From Luteimonas saliphila (GTDB lineage Bacteria; Pseudomonadota; Gammaproteobacteria; Xanthomonadales; Xanthomonadaceae): DNA of 64,000 bases. Each line of letters starts with the position of its first letter. Position 1 is the first letter of the stretch. The notes beneath the pieces are model-generated. The model searched no databases. It was not told the DNA's origin and saw nothing but the letters and a program-made list of their open reading frames with translations. The position numbers and the translations under genes are program-made. Positions 31,999 to 42,180 of the stretch are shown here, piece by piece. The stretch is taken from positions 186,001-250,000 of the forward strand of contig NZ_JAETWA010000047.1 in NCBI RefSeq assembly GCF_016774335.1, in the 5' to 3' direction.

Positions 31999-32566
31999 TC
32001 CGCTTGAACTCGGCGCGGCTGACCGAGATGTAGCGCTCGTTGCCGCCGATCTCCACCTGCGGCCCGGTGTGCACCGCCCGGCCGTGTTCGTCCACGCGCA
32101 CGGTCATGGTCGCCTTGCTGCCGGTGTGGCAGATGGTCTTGATCTCGATGAGCTCGTCCGCCCAGGCCAGCAGGTACTGGCTGCCTTCGAACAGTTCGCC
32201 CTGGAAATCCGTGCGCAGGCCGTAGCACAGCACCGGCACGCGCAGCGCGTCGACCACCTCGCCCAGCTGCCAGACCTGCGACCGGGCCAGGAACTGGGCC
32301 TCGTCGACCAGCACGCAGTCGAGCGTGCCCAGCACCGCGATGTCGCGTTCGACCAGCGCCTGCAGGTCTTCGCCGCGGTCGAAGGCGACGCCCTCCGCCT
32401 GCAGGCCGATCAGCGACGCCACCCGACCGCTGCCGTCGCGGTGGTCGAGCCGCGGAGTAAGGATCAATGTCCGCATGCCGCGCTCGCGGTAGTTGTGCGC
32501 CGACTGCAGCAGCGTCGTGGTCTTCCCGGCGTTCATCGCCGAGTAGTAGAAGTAGAGCTTGGCCAT
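31943..32566 (-). CDS. tdk: Thymidine kinase
   Basis: 207 residues, normal for type II thymidine kinase. The P-loop SAMNAGKTT (about 9-17), the DE motif VLVDEAQFL and the lasso region [12 protein letters not shown] are present. The structural zinc site of the E. coli enzyme (CxC and a later Cys) is degraded here: the region reads ICHTGSK and ISVSRAEFK, leaving a single Cys. The zinc is probably lost while the catalytic core is kept. It overlaps the convergent kinase-TPR gene. Confidence 0.95.
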   Translation of the reverse strand: MAKLYFYYSAMNAGKTTTLLQSAHNYRERGMRTLILTPRLDHRDGSGRVASLIGLQAEGVAFDRGEDLQALVERDIAVLGTLDCVLVDEAQFLARSQVWQLGEVVDALRVPVLCYGLRTDFQGELFEGSQYLLAWADELIEIKTICHTGSKATMTVRVDEHGRAVHTGPQVEIGGNERYISVSRAEFKRITRGEAQIDPLQTPLPLA

Positions 32567-32601
32567 GACGGCAGTTTATCGGTCCGGCCCCCGGATTGAT
32601 C

Positions 32602-32675
32602 GTAGGAACGCCCTCAGGCGCGATCGCTTTCGGGTCCCGAAGCCGAAAAGGCATCGCGCCTGAAGGCGCTCCTAC
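32602..32675. repeat. Inverted pair of GTAG-type extragenic palindromes
   Basis: GTAGGAACGCCCTCAGGCGC (32602-32624) faces a reverse copy (32651-32675) whose complement starts GTAGGAGCGCCTTCAGG. It is the same family as the pairs at 17605-17682 and 17790-17866, lying between the divergent tdk and rep genes. Confidence 0.75.
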
Positions 32676-32755
32676 GAATGGCAGGCCGGATCGGCGGCCC
32701 GCCGGGCCTGGTCGCGCGCCATGTAGAATGGTTCCGCTCCGCCATCGCCGTCCGC

Positions 32756-34729
<1,974 letters not shown>

Positions 34730-35015
34730 CGCGCCGCCCTCGCTAGCCCACGCCCGCCCGGGCAGCGCGACCTTCGCCGCGACAGGCGGGAGACTTCCGA
34801 CGAGACCGTCGTTCGCCCCGTTGGGGGCGGCGTCCTGGCGACAGACGCGCTGATCGCGCCGTACTCGCGACGAAGTGACCGTCCGGGCAGTGCCGCGCGC
34901 GCACAGCCCGCCGACACGATCGGCCACTTCTCGAACGTCATCGCCACCCAGGCCGACTCGAACCGCGCCGGTGTTCGTCTTCGCACCTGCCGCGCATCGG
35001 GGAGGGACGGCGGTG

Positions 35016-35672
35016 TCAGCGCCCCTCGGCGGCCAGCAGCCGCGACAGCTGCCCGCGCAGTTCGGCGACCTCGGCCTCCAGCGCTTCGACCCGGGCCTGC
35101 AATCGCGCGTCCACGGCTCGCGGGGCAGCCTGCGCCACCGTGCGCTCCGCGGCGGCCTGCACGTCCACCGGGCCGCACAACTGGTGGGTGTAGCGATCCT
35201 CGCGCTGGCCGGATGCGCGTGGCAGCAGCACCACCAGCGCCTGCGTGTGCTGGATCAGTCGTTCCAGGTGGTGGCGCACGTCGTCGACATCGGCGAAGGC
35301 ATGCATGCGTTCGCTGCGCGCGAGCAGCTCATGCGTCGTCTGCGCGCCGCGCAACAGCAGCAGCGCAAGCAGGGCCACCTGCGGCCTGGGCAGGCTGAAG
35401 AAGGCCTCGGCGCGATGCTCGTAGCGCTCCGCGCGCGAGGAGAACACCTGTTTCGCCAGGCCCTTGCGCTCGAGCTGCCGCAGGGCATGGTGCACGGTGC
35501 CGGCGTCGAGCGACATCGGCGGGTCGCGTGCGGTCTTCTGGTTGGCCGCGGCCTGGGCGGCGTTGACCGTCAGCGGATAGGCGTCCGGCGTGATCGCCTG
35601 CTTCTCGATCAGGCAGCCCAGCACGCGCGCCTCGGACGCGGTCAAAGGCAGTGCGGGGGCATCGGCATCCAC
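35016..35672 (-). CDS. YceH-family (DUF480) protein
   Basis: 218 residues. The opening [20 protein letters not shown] and then [16 protein letters not shown] define the family, which contains two winged-helix domains. The C-terminus has a short coiled coil ([19 protein letters not shown]). The function is unknown. Its start lies close to, and on the opposite strand from, the acid-phosphatase gene. Confidence 0.9.
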   Translation of the reverse strand: MDADAPALPLTASEARVLGCLIEKQAITPDAYPLTVNAAQAAANQKTARDPPMSLDAGTVHHALRQLERKGLAKQVFSSRAERYEHRAEAFFSLPRPQVALLALLLLRGAQTTHELLARSERMHAFADVDDVRHHLERLIQHTQALVVLLPRASGQREDRYTHQLCGPVDVQAAAERTVAQAAPRAVDARLQARVEALEAEVAELRGQLSRLLAAEGR

Positions 35673-35785
35673 GGGGCTTCATGTCCTGGTCGGCTCGGTC
35701 GGGTCACAGCATAGCCGGGCGGCCGCGACCGCCGGAAACGCGGCTTCGCTACACTCCGCGGCTCCCGCACCGATGGAATCGCCGC

Positions 35786-36715
35786 ATGCGCACGCCCGCA
35801 CCCGCCGCTTTCCTGCTCGCGACCGCGTTCGCCCTCGCCGGCTGCAAGCCGGTATCGTTCACCGCGCCCGACGGCACCGCGACGCCCATGCAGCCAGACG
35901 CCACAGTGGCTGCGCCAGACCAGCCGGCGGCAACCGACGCCGACGACAACCTCAACGCCGTACTCTGGGTGCAGCGCTCGGCCGAGTACCAGGCCAATGC
36001 GATCTCGATCTTCCGCGCCGCGGCCGACCACCTCGACGCCGCGCTGAGGGAACCCAACTGGGATGCGCTGGTCCCGGACGAACGCGAACAGGCCGCGCCG
36101 GCCGCCGGGCTGGCGCCAGCGGTGATCATGGACATCGACGAGACCGTACTCGACAACTCGCCCTACCAGGCGCGCCTGGTCGCCGACGGCGCCGAGTACG
36201 ACGAAGTCACCTGGGACCGGTGGGTGGCGGAGAAGAAGGCGAAACCCGTTCCCGGCGTGGTGGAGTTCGCCAGCACGGCCGAGGCGAAAGGGGTCACCAT
36301 CCTCTACCTGTCCAATCGCGCCGTACACCTGAAAGAGGCGACCCTGGCCAACCTGCGTGCCGAGGGCCTGCCGGTGAAGGACGACAGCGTGTTCCTGGGC
36401 TTGGGCACCCATGTCGAGGGCTGCGAGCAGCAGGGTTCGGAAAAGCTCTGCCGCCGTCGTCTCGCAGGGCGCGAATACCGGGTGCTGATGCAGTTCGGCG
36501 ACCAGCTCGGCGACTTCGTCGAGATCGTCGCCAACACCCCCGAAGCCCGCGCGGGGCTTCTGGCCGAATACGAAGACTGGTTCGGCGAACGCTGGTGGAT
36601 GCTGCCCAACCCCACCTACGGCTCCTGGGAGCCGGCGGTGTTCAACAACGCCTGGAGCGAACCCAGGAACGCGCGGCGGGCCATGAAGCGCAGCGCGCTC
36701 AATCCACAAAAGTAG
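35786..36715 (+). CDS. Acid phosphatase / 5'-nucleotidase lipoprotein, e(P4)-like (class C)
   Basis: 309 residues from MRTPAPAAFLLATAFALAGC, a lipoprotein signal with the modified Cys at 20. The HAD motif IMDIDETVLDNSPYQ (about 113) and the downstream motif YLSNRA mark class C non-specific acid phosphatases, which act in the outer membrane or periplasm on nucleotides or other phosphomonoesters. An upstream in-frame start is rejected because the signal peptide begins at the chosen Met. A strong terminator lies 107 bp downstream. Confidence 0.93.
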   Translation: MRTPAPAAFLLATAFALAGCKPVSFTAPDGTATPMQPDATVAAPDQPAATDADDNLNAVLWVQRSAEYQANAISIFRAAADHLDAALREPNWDALVPDEREQAAPAAGLAPAVIMDIDETVLDNSPYQARLVADGAEYDEVTWDRWVAEKKAKPVPGVVEFASTAEAKGVTILYLSNRAVHLKEATLANLRAEGLPVKDDSVFLGLGTHVEGCEQQGSEKLCRRRLAGREYRVLMQFGDQLGDFVEIVANTPEARAGLLAEYEDWFGERWWMLPNPTYGSWEPAVFNNAWSEPRNARRAMKRSALNPQK

Positions 36716-36821
36716 AAAAATCAGATATTTATATTACTCAAATTAAGGTATTGCATCAGATTTAGCGGCGCTGTAGTCTGGCGCCCGCCACAGCACTAGT
36801 CCTCCGGCACTGCCGGATTCG
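36716..36821 (+). promoter_or_regulatory. AT-rich block and possible promoter before a terminator
   Basis: The first 55 bases (36716-36770) are strikingly AT-rich for this genome. TTGCAT (36753-36758) is followed after 17 bases by TAGTCT, a weak -35/-10 pair pointing towards the terminator at 36822-36850. A very short RNA could arise between them; equally, this may be only the 3' untranslated region of the phosphatase gene. Confidence 0.35.
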
Positions 36822-36850
36822 CGGGAAACCAACGGTTTCCCGTTTTTTTT
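36822..36850 (+). terminator. Rho-independent terminator
   Basis: A 9-bp perfect stem CGGGAAACC-AAC-GGTTTCCCG is followed by eight T residues. It is the clearest intrinsic terminator in the window, oriented to stop rightward transcription from the acid-phosphatase gene or from a short RNA starting near 36780. Confidence 0.9.
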
Positions 36851-37283
36851 GGTTCTTCTCCAACGTGAGGGAGCCTGGCCAAGGTGTCAGGGAGTGGTCC
36901 CGGGCTTGCGGCTCGGAGCGTTCCAGGCCGGGGATTGCTCCTCGGCTCGGTCAGCCCGAGCGGAAAGCGATCCGCGGGCGCCGGGGCGCGGTGTCCATCC
37001 GAAGACCTGACAGGGACTTCTCCATCGCGGACCGTTTCTCCCTTACATGGGAAAAGAACCTTTCTGGCGGCCAGGGACTCCCAGACCGGACACACCCCCG
37101 CCGCGCCGCGGGACCAGCAGCGTCTGGCCTTCAAGAACGAGCGACGCCCTGGGACCTGCGCCTGCGACGCAGGTCCCGATTCGTCGCAGCCCTAGGGTCG
37201 ACCCCAGATACCGGCGTGCGTCGCGCCGACGTAGCGTGGATCGATGACAGGCGTGTTTCGCGCCGGTATCGGGGAGGCATGCC
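36851..37283. other. Gene-free stretch at the left edge of the secretion island
   Basis: No frame here looks like a gene. A strong inverted repeat GGGACCTGCG-N7-CGCAGGTCCC lies at 37151-37177, 107 bp before the start of the 523-residue protein. It could be an operator or a leader hairpin of that gene. Confidence 0.5.
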
Positions 37284-38855
37284 GTGACGTCCATCCCGTC
37301 CCCCTTCGATGCGTTGCGCGCGCTGCTGCCCATGCCCGGACGTGGGGGCGATGGCGGCCCGCTGATGGGGCCCGGCGAAATGCTGGAGATGGGCGACGGC
37401 GGCCCGTTGCGTCCCCTGGGTCCACATGGGCGTGGCGTGGACGGTCACCCGATGCACTCCGGTCCGATGCGAGCGGATGGCGTGCCGCTGCTCTCGCCTC
37501 CGGAAGCCGCACAGGTGGCCGATCTGCTGTCCGGGGCCATGCGCCAGAACCCCTCCCACCCCCTGTTCCGGGAACTGTCGCAGATACCGGCGGAAGAGTT
37601 CCGGCAGTGGGTGATGGATTTCCTGACCATGCCCTCGGGTGGCGCGCGTGACCTTCCGCCGCAGGCTGCCGCGCCATTGGCACAGGCCACCGCCGCGGCG
37701 GCGGCCCTGCTCCGCGAGAATGGAGCGCCGCAGTCCGCTCCTCCGCAGTCGATGGCGGAGGCGCGTGCCGAAGCCGACGCCCTGCGCGCGACGATCCAGG
37801 CCCAGGCGCAGCAGACCGCCGCCGAGCGGGCACAGGCAACACCGGGCACGCTACGCGCAGGCGAAGACGGGCGCCAGATGGCGGTGAACACCGCGCTGGC
37901 GGCGAACGGGGCGCAGGAGGGGCGCGTGGCGACCGATGCGCGTTACGCCGGACTGCTACAGGCGCTCGCACAAACCGCGCGCGCCGAATCTGCGGTGCCG
38001 GCGGCGCCAAACCTGGCCGGCTCGCCCGCCGCCGCCGCGCCGCAGATCGCGCCTGCGTCCCCGAGCCATGCCGCGGCTCCGCCGGACTCCGCGCGGACGC
38101 TCCAGGATCCGGCCGTGCCCCTCATGCAGGGACGTACGCCCGTGGAGGCTCCACTGCCTGCGCGCGCCGAACGCGTGGCAGGCGCGGCCGATCCCATGCC
38201 CTCGGGCGGATTGCCCGGACTGGTCGGCGCCGCCGGCGTCACCCTGGCCGCAGTCGGGCAGCCGGCGGGTACCACCTTCGCCCAGGCGCCGCAGCAGGCG
38301 GTGCGTGCGCGCAAGTCCGAGGAAACCCGGGACAAGCGCGACAAGCACGCGCGCGAGGCGCAGCAGCGCGACGGCGACGGGGACGCCCGATCGCAATCGC
38401 AGTCGCGCGAGCGCGCAAATGGACAGGGCGACGCGGCGAAGAAGCGCCCTCCGGATGCGGCTGCGACAGCCGCCGGCGGCGAAGGTCGCACGGCCTCGCC
38501 CGGCGCACCCGCTGCCGCCGCCGGCCACACCGCCATGGTGGCAGGGTTGCGACCAGCGGCTTACGCGCAGGACGCGGAGGCTGAAACGGAGGACCAGGCA
38601 CGTCCCGGCGGCCACACGGCTGCCGGCGAGTCATCCGATGAGATGACCGCACGGTCGCGGCGGCACCAATGGCTGTACTGGTCGCTGATCGCCGTCACCT
38701 ACAGCTGCCTCGCGATCGCGCTCGGGATGATGACGCCCCTGGCAGCCTCGCTGCCCATCGCGACCGAATCCCTGCCCGTCTGGCGCAATGCCCTCACCAC
38801 CACCGGACTGGCCACCGGGCTTTGGGCCTGGCTGCTCGCACGCCGCCTGCGCTAG
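37284..38855 (+). CDS. Unknown 523-residue protein with two C-terminal hydrophobic segments (candidate type III translocator or substrate)
   Basis: The start is GTG preceded by a good GGGGAGG. The first 70 residues are rich in Gly, Met and Pro; the middle is long, Ala/Gln/Pro-rich and charged (KSEETRDKRDKHAREAQQRD near 350), probably disordered. Only the end is hydrophobic: about 463-490 (WLYWSLIAVTYSCLAIALGM) and 500-520 (LTTTGLATGLWAWLL), a membrane hairpin. Pore-forming translocators such as HrpF end this way, but I see no sequence match, so the role is open. It faces the end of the secretion-system series. Confidence 0.6.
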   Translation: MTSIPSPFDALRALLPMPGRGGDGGPLMGPGEMLEMGDGGPLRPLGPHGRGVDGHPMHSGPMRADGVPLLSPPEAAQVADLLSGAMRQNPSHPLFRELSQIPAEEFRQWVMDFLTMPSGGARDLPPQAAAPLAQATAAAAALLRENGAPQSAPPQSMAEARAEADALRATIQAQAQQTAAERAQATPGTLRAGEDGRQMAVNTALAANGAQEGRVATDARYAGLLQALAQTARAESAVPAAPNLAGSPAAAAPQIAPASPSHAAAPPDSARTLQDPAVPLMQGRTPVEAPLPARAERVAGAADPMPSGGLPGLVGAAGVTLAAVGQPAGTTFAQAPQQAVRARKSEETRDKRDKHAREAQQRDGDGDARSQSQSRERANGQGDAAKKRPPDAAATAAGGEGRTASPGAPAAAAGHTAMVAGLRPAAYAQDAEAETEDQARPGGHTAAGESSDEMTARSRRHQWLYWSLIAVTYSCLAIALGMMTPLAASLPIATESLPVWRNALTTTGLATGLWAWLLARRLR

Positions 38856-38879
38856 CCCAGTCGCGCCGCCCGAACCACC

Positions 38880-39818
38880 TCATCGCGCAGGGCGCGTCCC
38901 CGCGGGCCGCATCTGGTCCACGCGTTCCTCGCGCAGGTCGATGCCATGGCGCGACAGCACGTCGGCGGCAACCCGATCGCCGTAGCGCCGCAGTGCGACG
39001 CGATCGCCCGAGCCCAGCAACCGCGCGTATTCCCTGCTGCGGAGCGCGGTGAGGATCGCCGCGCGTTCGGCAACTTGCTGCTTGCCTGCATCCCCGGTCC
39101 CCGCCAGTTCCTCGAGCAGGGTCGACGACGCCACTGCCTCGCGGATCGCCGGCAGTTGCTCCTCGCGAATGCGATCGCCGTTGACCACCGCCCAGTGCAC
39201 CGCGTGGTGCATCGCGATGACGTCCATCAGGTCGCTCCCATCGAGCCCCAGCGTGGACATCGCCTGGTCGAAGTCCTGCAGCGCCTGGCCACTTTCCACC
39301 AGCGTACGGAGCTCGGCGCGCGTGGCCTCTTCCAGGGGTCGGTACTCGCGCAGGAAGGCCTGCACGGCCTGCTGCCGCACGGCGGCCGAGCGCCTGAACC
39401 GCGGATCGAAACGCGCTTCGCCGGACGCGGCCTTCCAGCCGTCGAGATACGGTCGCTCGAAGGACGATTCGAAGGACTCGCGGGTGGAGGCCGCAGCACC
39501 ACCCATGGCGTCACGCTCCGGGCCCTGCCCACCCGGCGCGGGTTCGTTCCCGGACGATCCGGCCCCGCAACCCGTCAGCAGCGCCAGCGTCACGACGACG
39601 CTCGCCCAGACTCCGGTGCGCGCAGCGCCCCCCGGGTTCGAAATGCGCGGTTGCCTCGTGTATGCAGCACCGCCTCGAACGGGCGGGGTTGGGGGCGCCA
39701 GCCAAGGCAGCAAGGACAACCAGGGAGTGCACGGGGCAAGATCCGCCCGCCGCGCGACAAGCGGCGCGACCCGGCAGAACTGCTCTCGCACGCCTGCTGT
39801 GACGCGCGAAGCGTTCAC
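38880..39818 (-). CDS. Putative lipoprotein of unknown function, end of the secretion-system series
   Basis: The body (about 100-312) is helical and charged, with LGLDGSDLMDVIAMHHAVHW, and resembles, from memory and with low confidence, the DUF6683 group. A lipobox LALLTGCGAGS is clear, but it sits at residue 84 if the GTG at 39818 is the start, which is too far in. A better signal peptide would begin near 39644 (an ATT codon, ISNPGGAARTGVWASVVV), so the true start is uncertain and the coordinates are the outer bound. It lies on the same strand and directly after the other small accessory genes. Confidence 0.6.
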   Translation of the reverse strand: MNASRVTAGVREQFCRVAPLVARRADLAPCTPWLSLLPWLAPPTPPVRGGAAYTRQPRISNPGGAARTGVWASVVVTLALLTGCGAGSSGNEPAPGGQGPERDAMGGAAASTRESFESSFERPYLDGWKAASGEARFDPRFRRSAAVRQQAVQAFLREYRPLEEATRAELRTLVESGQALQDFDQAMSTLGLDGSDLMDVIAMHHAVHWAVVNGDRIREEQLPAIREAVASSTLLEELAGTGDAGKQQVAERAAILTALRSREYARLLGSGDRVALRRYGDRVAADVLSRHGIDLREERVDQMRPAGTRPAR

Positions 39819-39869
39819 CTGCGGACTCGCATGCCGGCCGTTCCGCGGGGCAAGGCTGGCAGGGCTCGC

Positions 39870-40307
39870 CTACTGCCCGTACTTCGCGCGGATCGCCGCA
39901 CCGTCGCGCCGCCCCATCTCGGTGGCGACCTGGCGCAGCCAGCGGTCGGCGCTCGGCCTGCCATCGCTGCGCACGCGGCGTTCGTATTCCGGCAGCAGTT
40001 CGCGGCGGCGCTGGTCGATCATGCGGCGCATGTCCGCCTCCATCGCAGCCTCGTCGATCGGCCTGTGCGCGGGTGCATGCGCGAGCTGCTGCGACGCACG
40101 CTTCTTCCGCACGGCCTCGCGATCGATCCAATCCGGACCGTCTCCCGTGCTCTGGTTGCGCATCAATGCATGTTGCTGCATCAGGTTGGCCTGCCCCCCG
40201 GCGTCGATCAGCTGCGCGCTGGCCGGCGGGATGACGCACATCGCGCCGAGCAACCCAAGGGACAGCACGGCAAGAAGTACGGAAGGGCGATTGATCGTCG
40301 GTAGCAT
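39870..40307 (-). CDS. Small exported protein of unknown function
   Basis: 145 residues from MLPTINRPSVLLAVLSLGLL, with a signal peptide cleaved after PPASA. The mature part is polar and helical (DEAAMEADMRRMIDQRRREL; ends GAAIRAKYGQ). A very strong Shine-Dalgarno AAGGAGGAATCC precedes the start, suggesting high expression. It belongs to the minus-strand tail of the secretion cluster; a Sec signal argues for a periplasmic accessory rather than a secreted effector. No family recognised. Confidence 0.65.
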   Translation of the reverse strand: MLPTINRPSVLLAVLSLGLLGAMCVIPPASAQLIDAGGQANLMQQHALMRNQSTGDGPDWIDREAVRKKRASQQLAHAPAHRPIDEAAMEADMRRMIDQRRRELLPEYERRVRSDGRPSADRWLRQVATEMGRRDGAAIRAKYGQ

Positions 40308-40524
40308 GGATTCCTCCTTGGCGGCGGCATCGCGCATCGAACCTGACAAGGTCGAACCTAGCATCGCGATGATTAACGTCCCGAAAAAGCCTGGCGTCAG
40401 GGCGTGACCACCGTCGCGGTCCGCATGCTCCGCGCCGCAAAAGATTGCGGCGGGCAATGCCCGCCGCAATGTGTCGCTTGCTTCCATTCCGCTCCGGGCC
40501 GCGGCCCGGAGCCGATTGGCTGCC

Positions 40525-40863
40525 TCAGTTCTTGCGGGCAACCTGGGCCAGGCCTTCGCCGACCGACTTGATGGCGGTCGAGACGGCCTGCGCGGTCTGC
40601 GAGAAGATCTGCGACTGCACCTGGAAGTCGGTCATCGCCGCCATGTACTCCTCGGACTGCTGCTTGGCGTCGCTGTCGTAGGTGCGTTCCATGGTCTGCT
40701 GCGCTTCGATCATCTTGCCGGCGCGGGCCGCGAGGATCTTGCCCAGCCCGGCGGCCAGGGCCTCGAACCACGAGCCGCCCTTGCCGGGCTTGAGTTCGGC
40801 CGAGTTGACTTCGCCGCTTTCGACGCGGGCGGTGAACATCTGCAGGATGAAGCTCTGTGTCAT
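40525..40863 (-). CDS. Needle/rod-like small secretion-system protein, paralogue of the 47784-48122 product
   Basis: 112 residues from MTQSFILQMFTARVESGEVN, with GAGGA 9 bases upstream. It has the same length as the protein at 47784-48122 and shares its plan: GGSWFEALAAGLGKIL (versus GTSWYEAMSRAWGQTL), a polar turn, a long C-terminal helix and the end SVGEGLAQVARKN (versus SVAESLNAVARKQ). No signal peptide. The fold pattern suits a type III early substrate such as a needle (SctF) or a filament protein. The assignment is by structure-like pattern and context only. Confidence 0.6.
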   Translation of the reverse strand: MTQSFILQMFTARVESGEVNSAELKPGKGGSWFEALAAGLGKILAARAGKMIEAQQTMERTYDSDAKQQSEEYMAAMTDFQVQSQIFSQTAQAVSTAIKSVGEGLAQVARKN

Positions 40864-40942
40864 GGTGGTGTCCTCATGGCTGGATCGTCTGTGTCGAAGA
40901 ATTCGGAACAACTGCCTTGGGTGCGGTAAACCAGGCGCTTCT

Positions 40943-41548
40943 TCAGGCGGATCCAGGCGGCCCACGCAACCGCCGCGACCGTGACTTGGTGATGGATTGC
41001 TTGCCGGGCAGGACGAACTGGTCCGCGAGGGCGCCGCCAGCGCCTAGCGTGGGGGCGTCGCCCGCGCGCAGGGATGCCAGCCATGCCATGGCCGCGTGTT
41101 CACCATCGCGCTCGATGCGCTGTGCGAGTTCCAGCGCGACCTGGACTTCCCGGTTCTGGACCTGGCTGGTCGCCTCGCCGAACTGGCGGATGAGGCTCTC
41201 GCGTTCCTCCTGGCCCAGCAGGCCGTCGCCGGCCAGCGCTTCGAGGGTGTCTACCCAGGCGGTGCGCTCGATTCCAGTGACGGCCGGCTGCAGGTTCGCC
41301 TCCGCCACGGCCTTGCGCATGTGCTCGATGACGAAGTCGAGATCCTCGTCGTCGCCCGTCGGCGCGGTGGCCCGCAGCGAAGCTTCGAGCAGGTCCAGGA
41401 CTTCGCGCTGCTGCTCATCAACCCCGTCTCCCGTCGGCGTGCCCGGCGTGGACGGCGTTGCGTCCACCGGCGCTGCCGTCCTCGCCAGCGCGACCGGGCC
41501 GCGCTCGGCGGCTCGGGTGGCGACTTTGCGGGGCGGGCGGATGGCCAT
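40943..41548 (-). CDS. Accessory protein of the secretion cluster, paralogue of the 41650-42099 product
   Basis: 201 residues starting MAIRPPRKVATRAAERG. After a Pro/Thr linker, the helical part (about 85-170) aligns with the neighbouring 149-residue protein: TAWVDTLEALAGDGLLGQEE versus EEFIESLGEMRAQGSLDVAD, and DGEHAAMAWLASL versus DGQDASRAWLAEA. No signal peptide or membrane segment. Possibly a cytosolic chaperone or regulator for the adjacent small substrates; no known family recognised. Its ribosome binding site is weak. Confidence 0.6.
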   Translation of the reverse strand: MAIRPPRKVATRAAERGPVALARTAAPVDATPSTPGTPTGDGVDEQQREVLDLLEASLRATAPTGDDEDLDFVIEHMRKAVAEANLQPAVTGIERTAWVDTLEALAGDGLLGQEERESLIRQFGEATSQVQNREVQVALELAQRIERDGEHAAMAWLASLRAGDAPTLGAGGALADQFVLPGKQSITKSRSRRLRGPPGSA

Positions 41549-41649
41549 GGGCCGGCGGGATCCTTTTCGGGGAGCGGTGCTGGAAGGTCTGGATCGAGTG
41601 TCCCTGCTGCGCGCAGGCCCGGCAACTGGGGCCGACCCTAGTCGACGCG

Positions 41650-42099
41650 TCAGGCGGTGGACGAGGGTTGCGTGAGGGCGGGAATGGTCTGGAACAGGTG
41701 GCGCATGCGTTCGCCCTGTCGGCGGCCCAGGGCCTCCGCAGCCTCGGCCAGCCAGGCGCGGCTGGCATCCTGGCCATCGCGGCTGGTGCGCTCGCGGAAC
41801 TCGGCCTCGAGTCTGGCCTTGTCGCTTTTCAGTTCGCCGAGCAACACGTCGTATTCGCGTAGGATCGCGGCCTCGTCGGCGACGTCCAGGCTGCCCTGCG
41901 CACGCATCTCGCCGAGCGACTCGATGAATTCCTCGCGACTGGTCGGCAGCGCGAGCGACGCGGCCCGGTGGGCCTCTGGCGGATCCACGGCGGGCGCCGC
42001 CTGGGCGTCGACATCGTGGGCGAATGCCGCGGTGCCGAACGGGACGGCAGGGCCGTCATCGGGCTTGCGCTGCGGGCGTTGGGGAGGACGCTTGGCCAT
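41650..42099 (-). CDS. Accessory protein of the secretion cluster (first of a paralogous pair)
   Basis: 149 residues from MAKRPPQRPQRKPDDGPAVP. A basic, proline-rich head is followed by an acidic helical domain (about 65-140) shared with the next gene downstream. It is cytosolic by sequence. Duplication of this gene within one cluster, each copy close to a small putative substrate gene, suggests two dedicated partners. Function unknown. Confidence 0.6.
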   Translation of the reverse strand: MAKRPPQRPQRKPDDGPAVPFGTAAFAHDVDAQAAPAVDPPEAHRAASLALPTSREEFIESLGEMRAQGSLDVADEAAILREYDVLLGELKSDKARLEAEFRERTSRDGQDASRAWLAEAAEALGRRQGERMRHLFQTIPALTQPSSTA

Positions 42100-42180
42100 G
42101 ATGCTCGTGTGCAACCGGTTGGTGGTGTCGGGTGCAGCGGCCGGCCTTGGCACGGCCGCTGCAACAGGTCCAACTGCCGG

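Noticed and set aside
36716..37283. A plant-inducible-promoter (PIP) box before the island
   Set aside because: I looked for paired TTCGB motifs 15 bp apart and found only one half-site near the terminator, which is part of its own surroundings.
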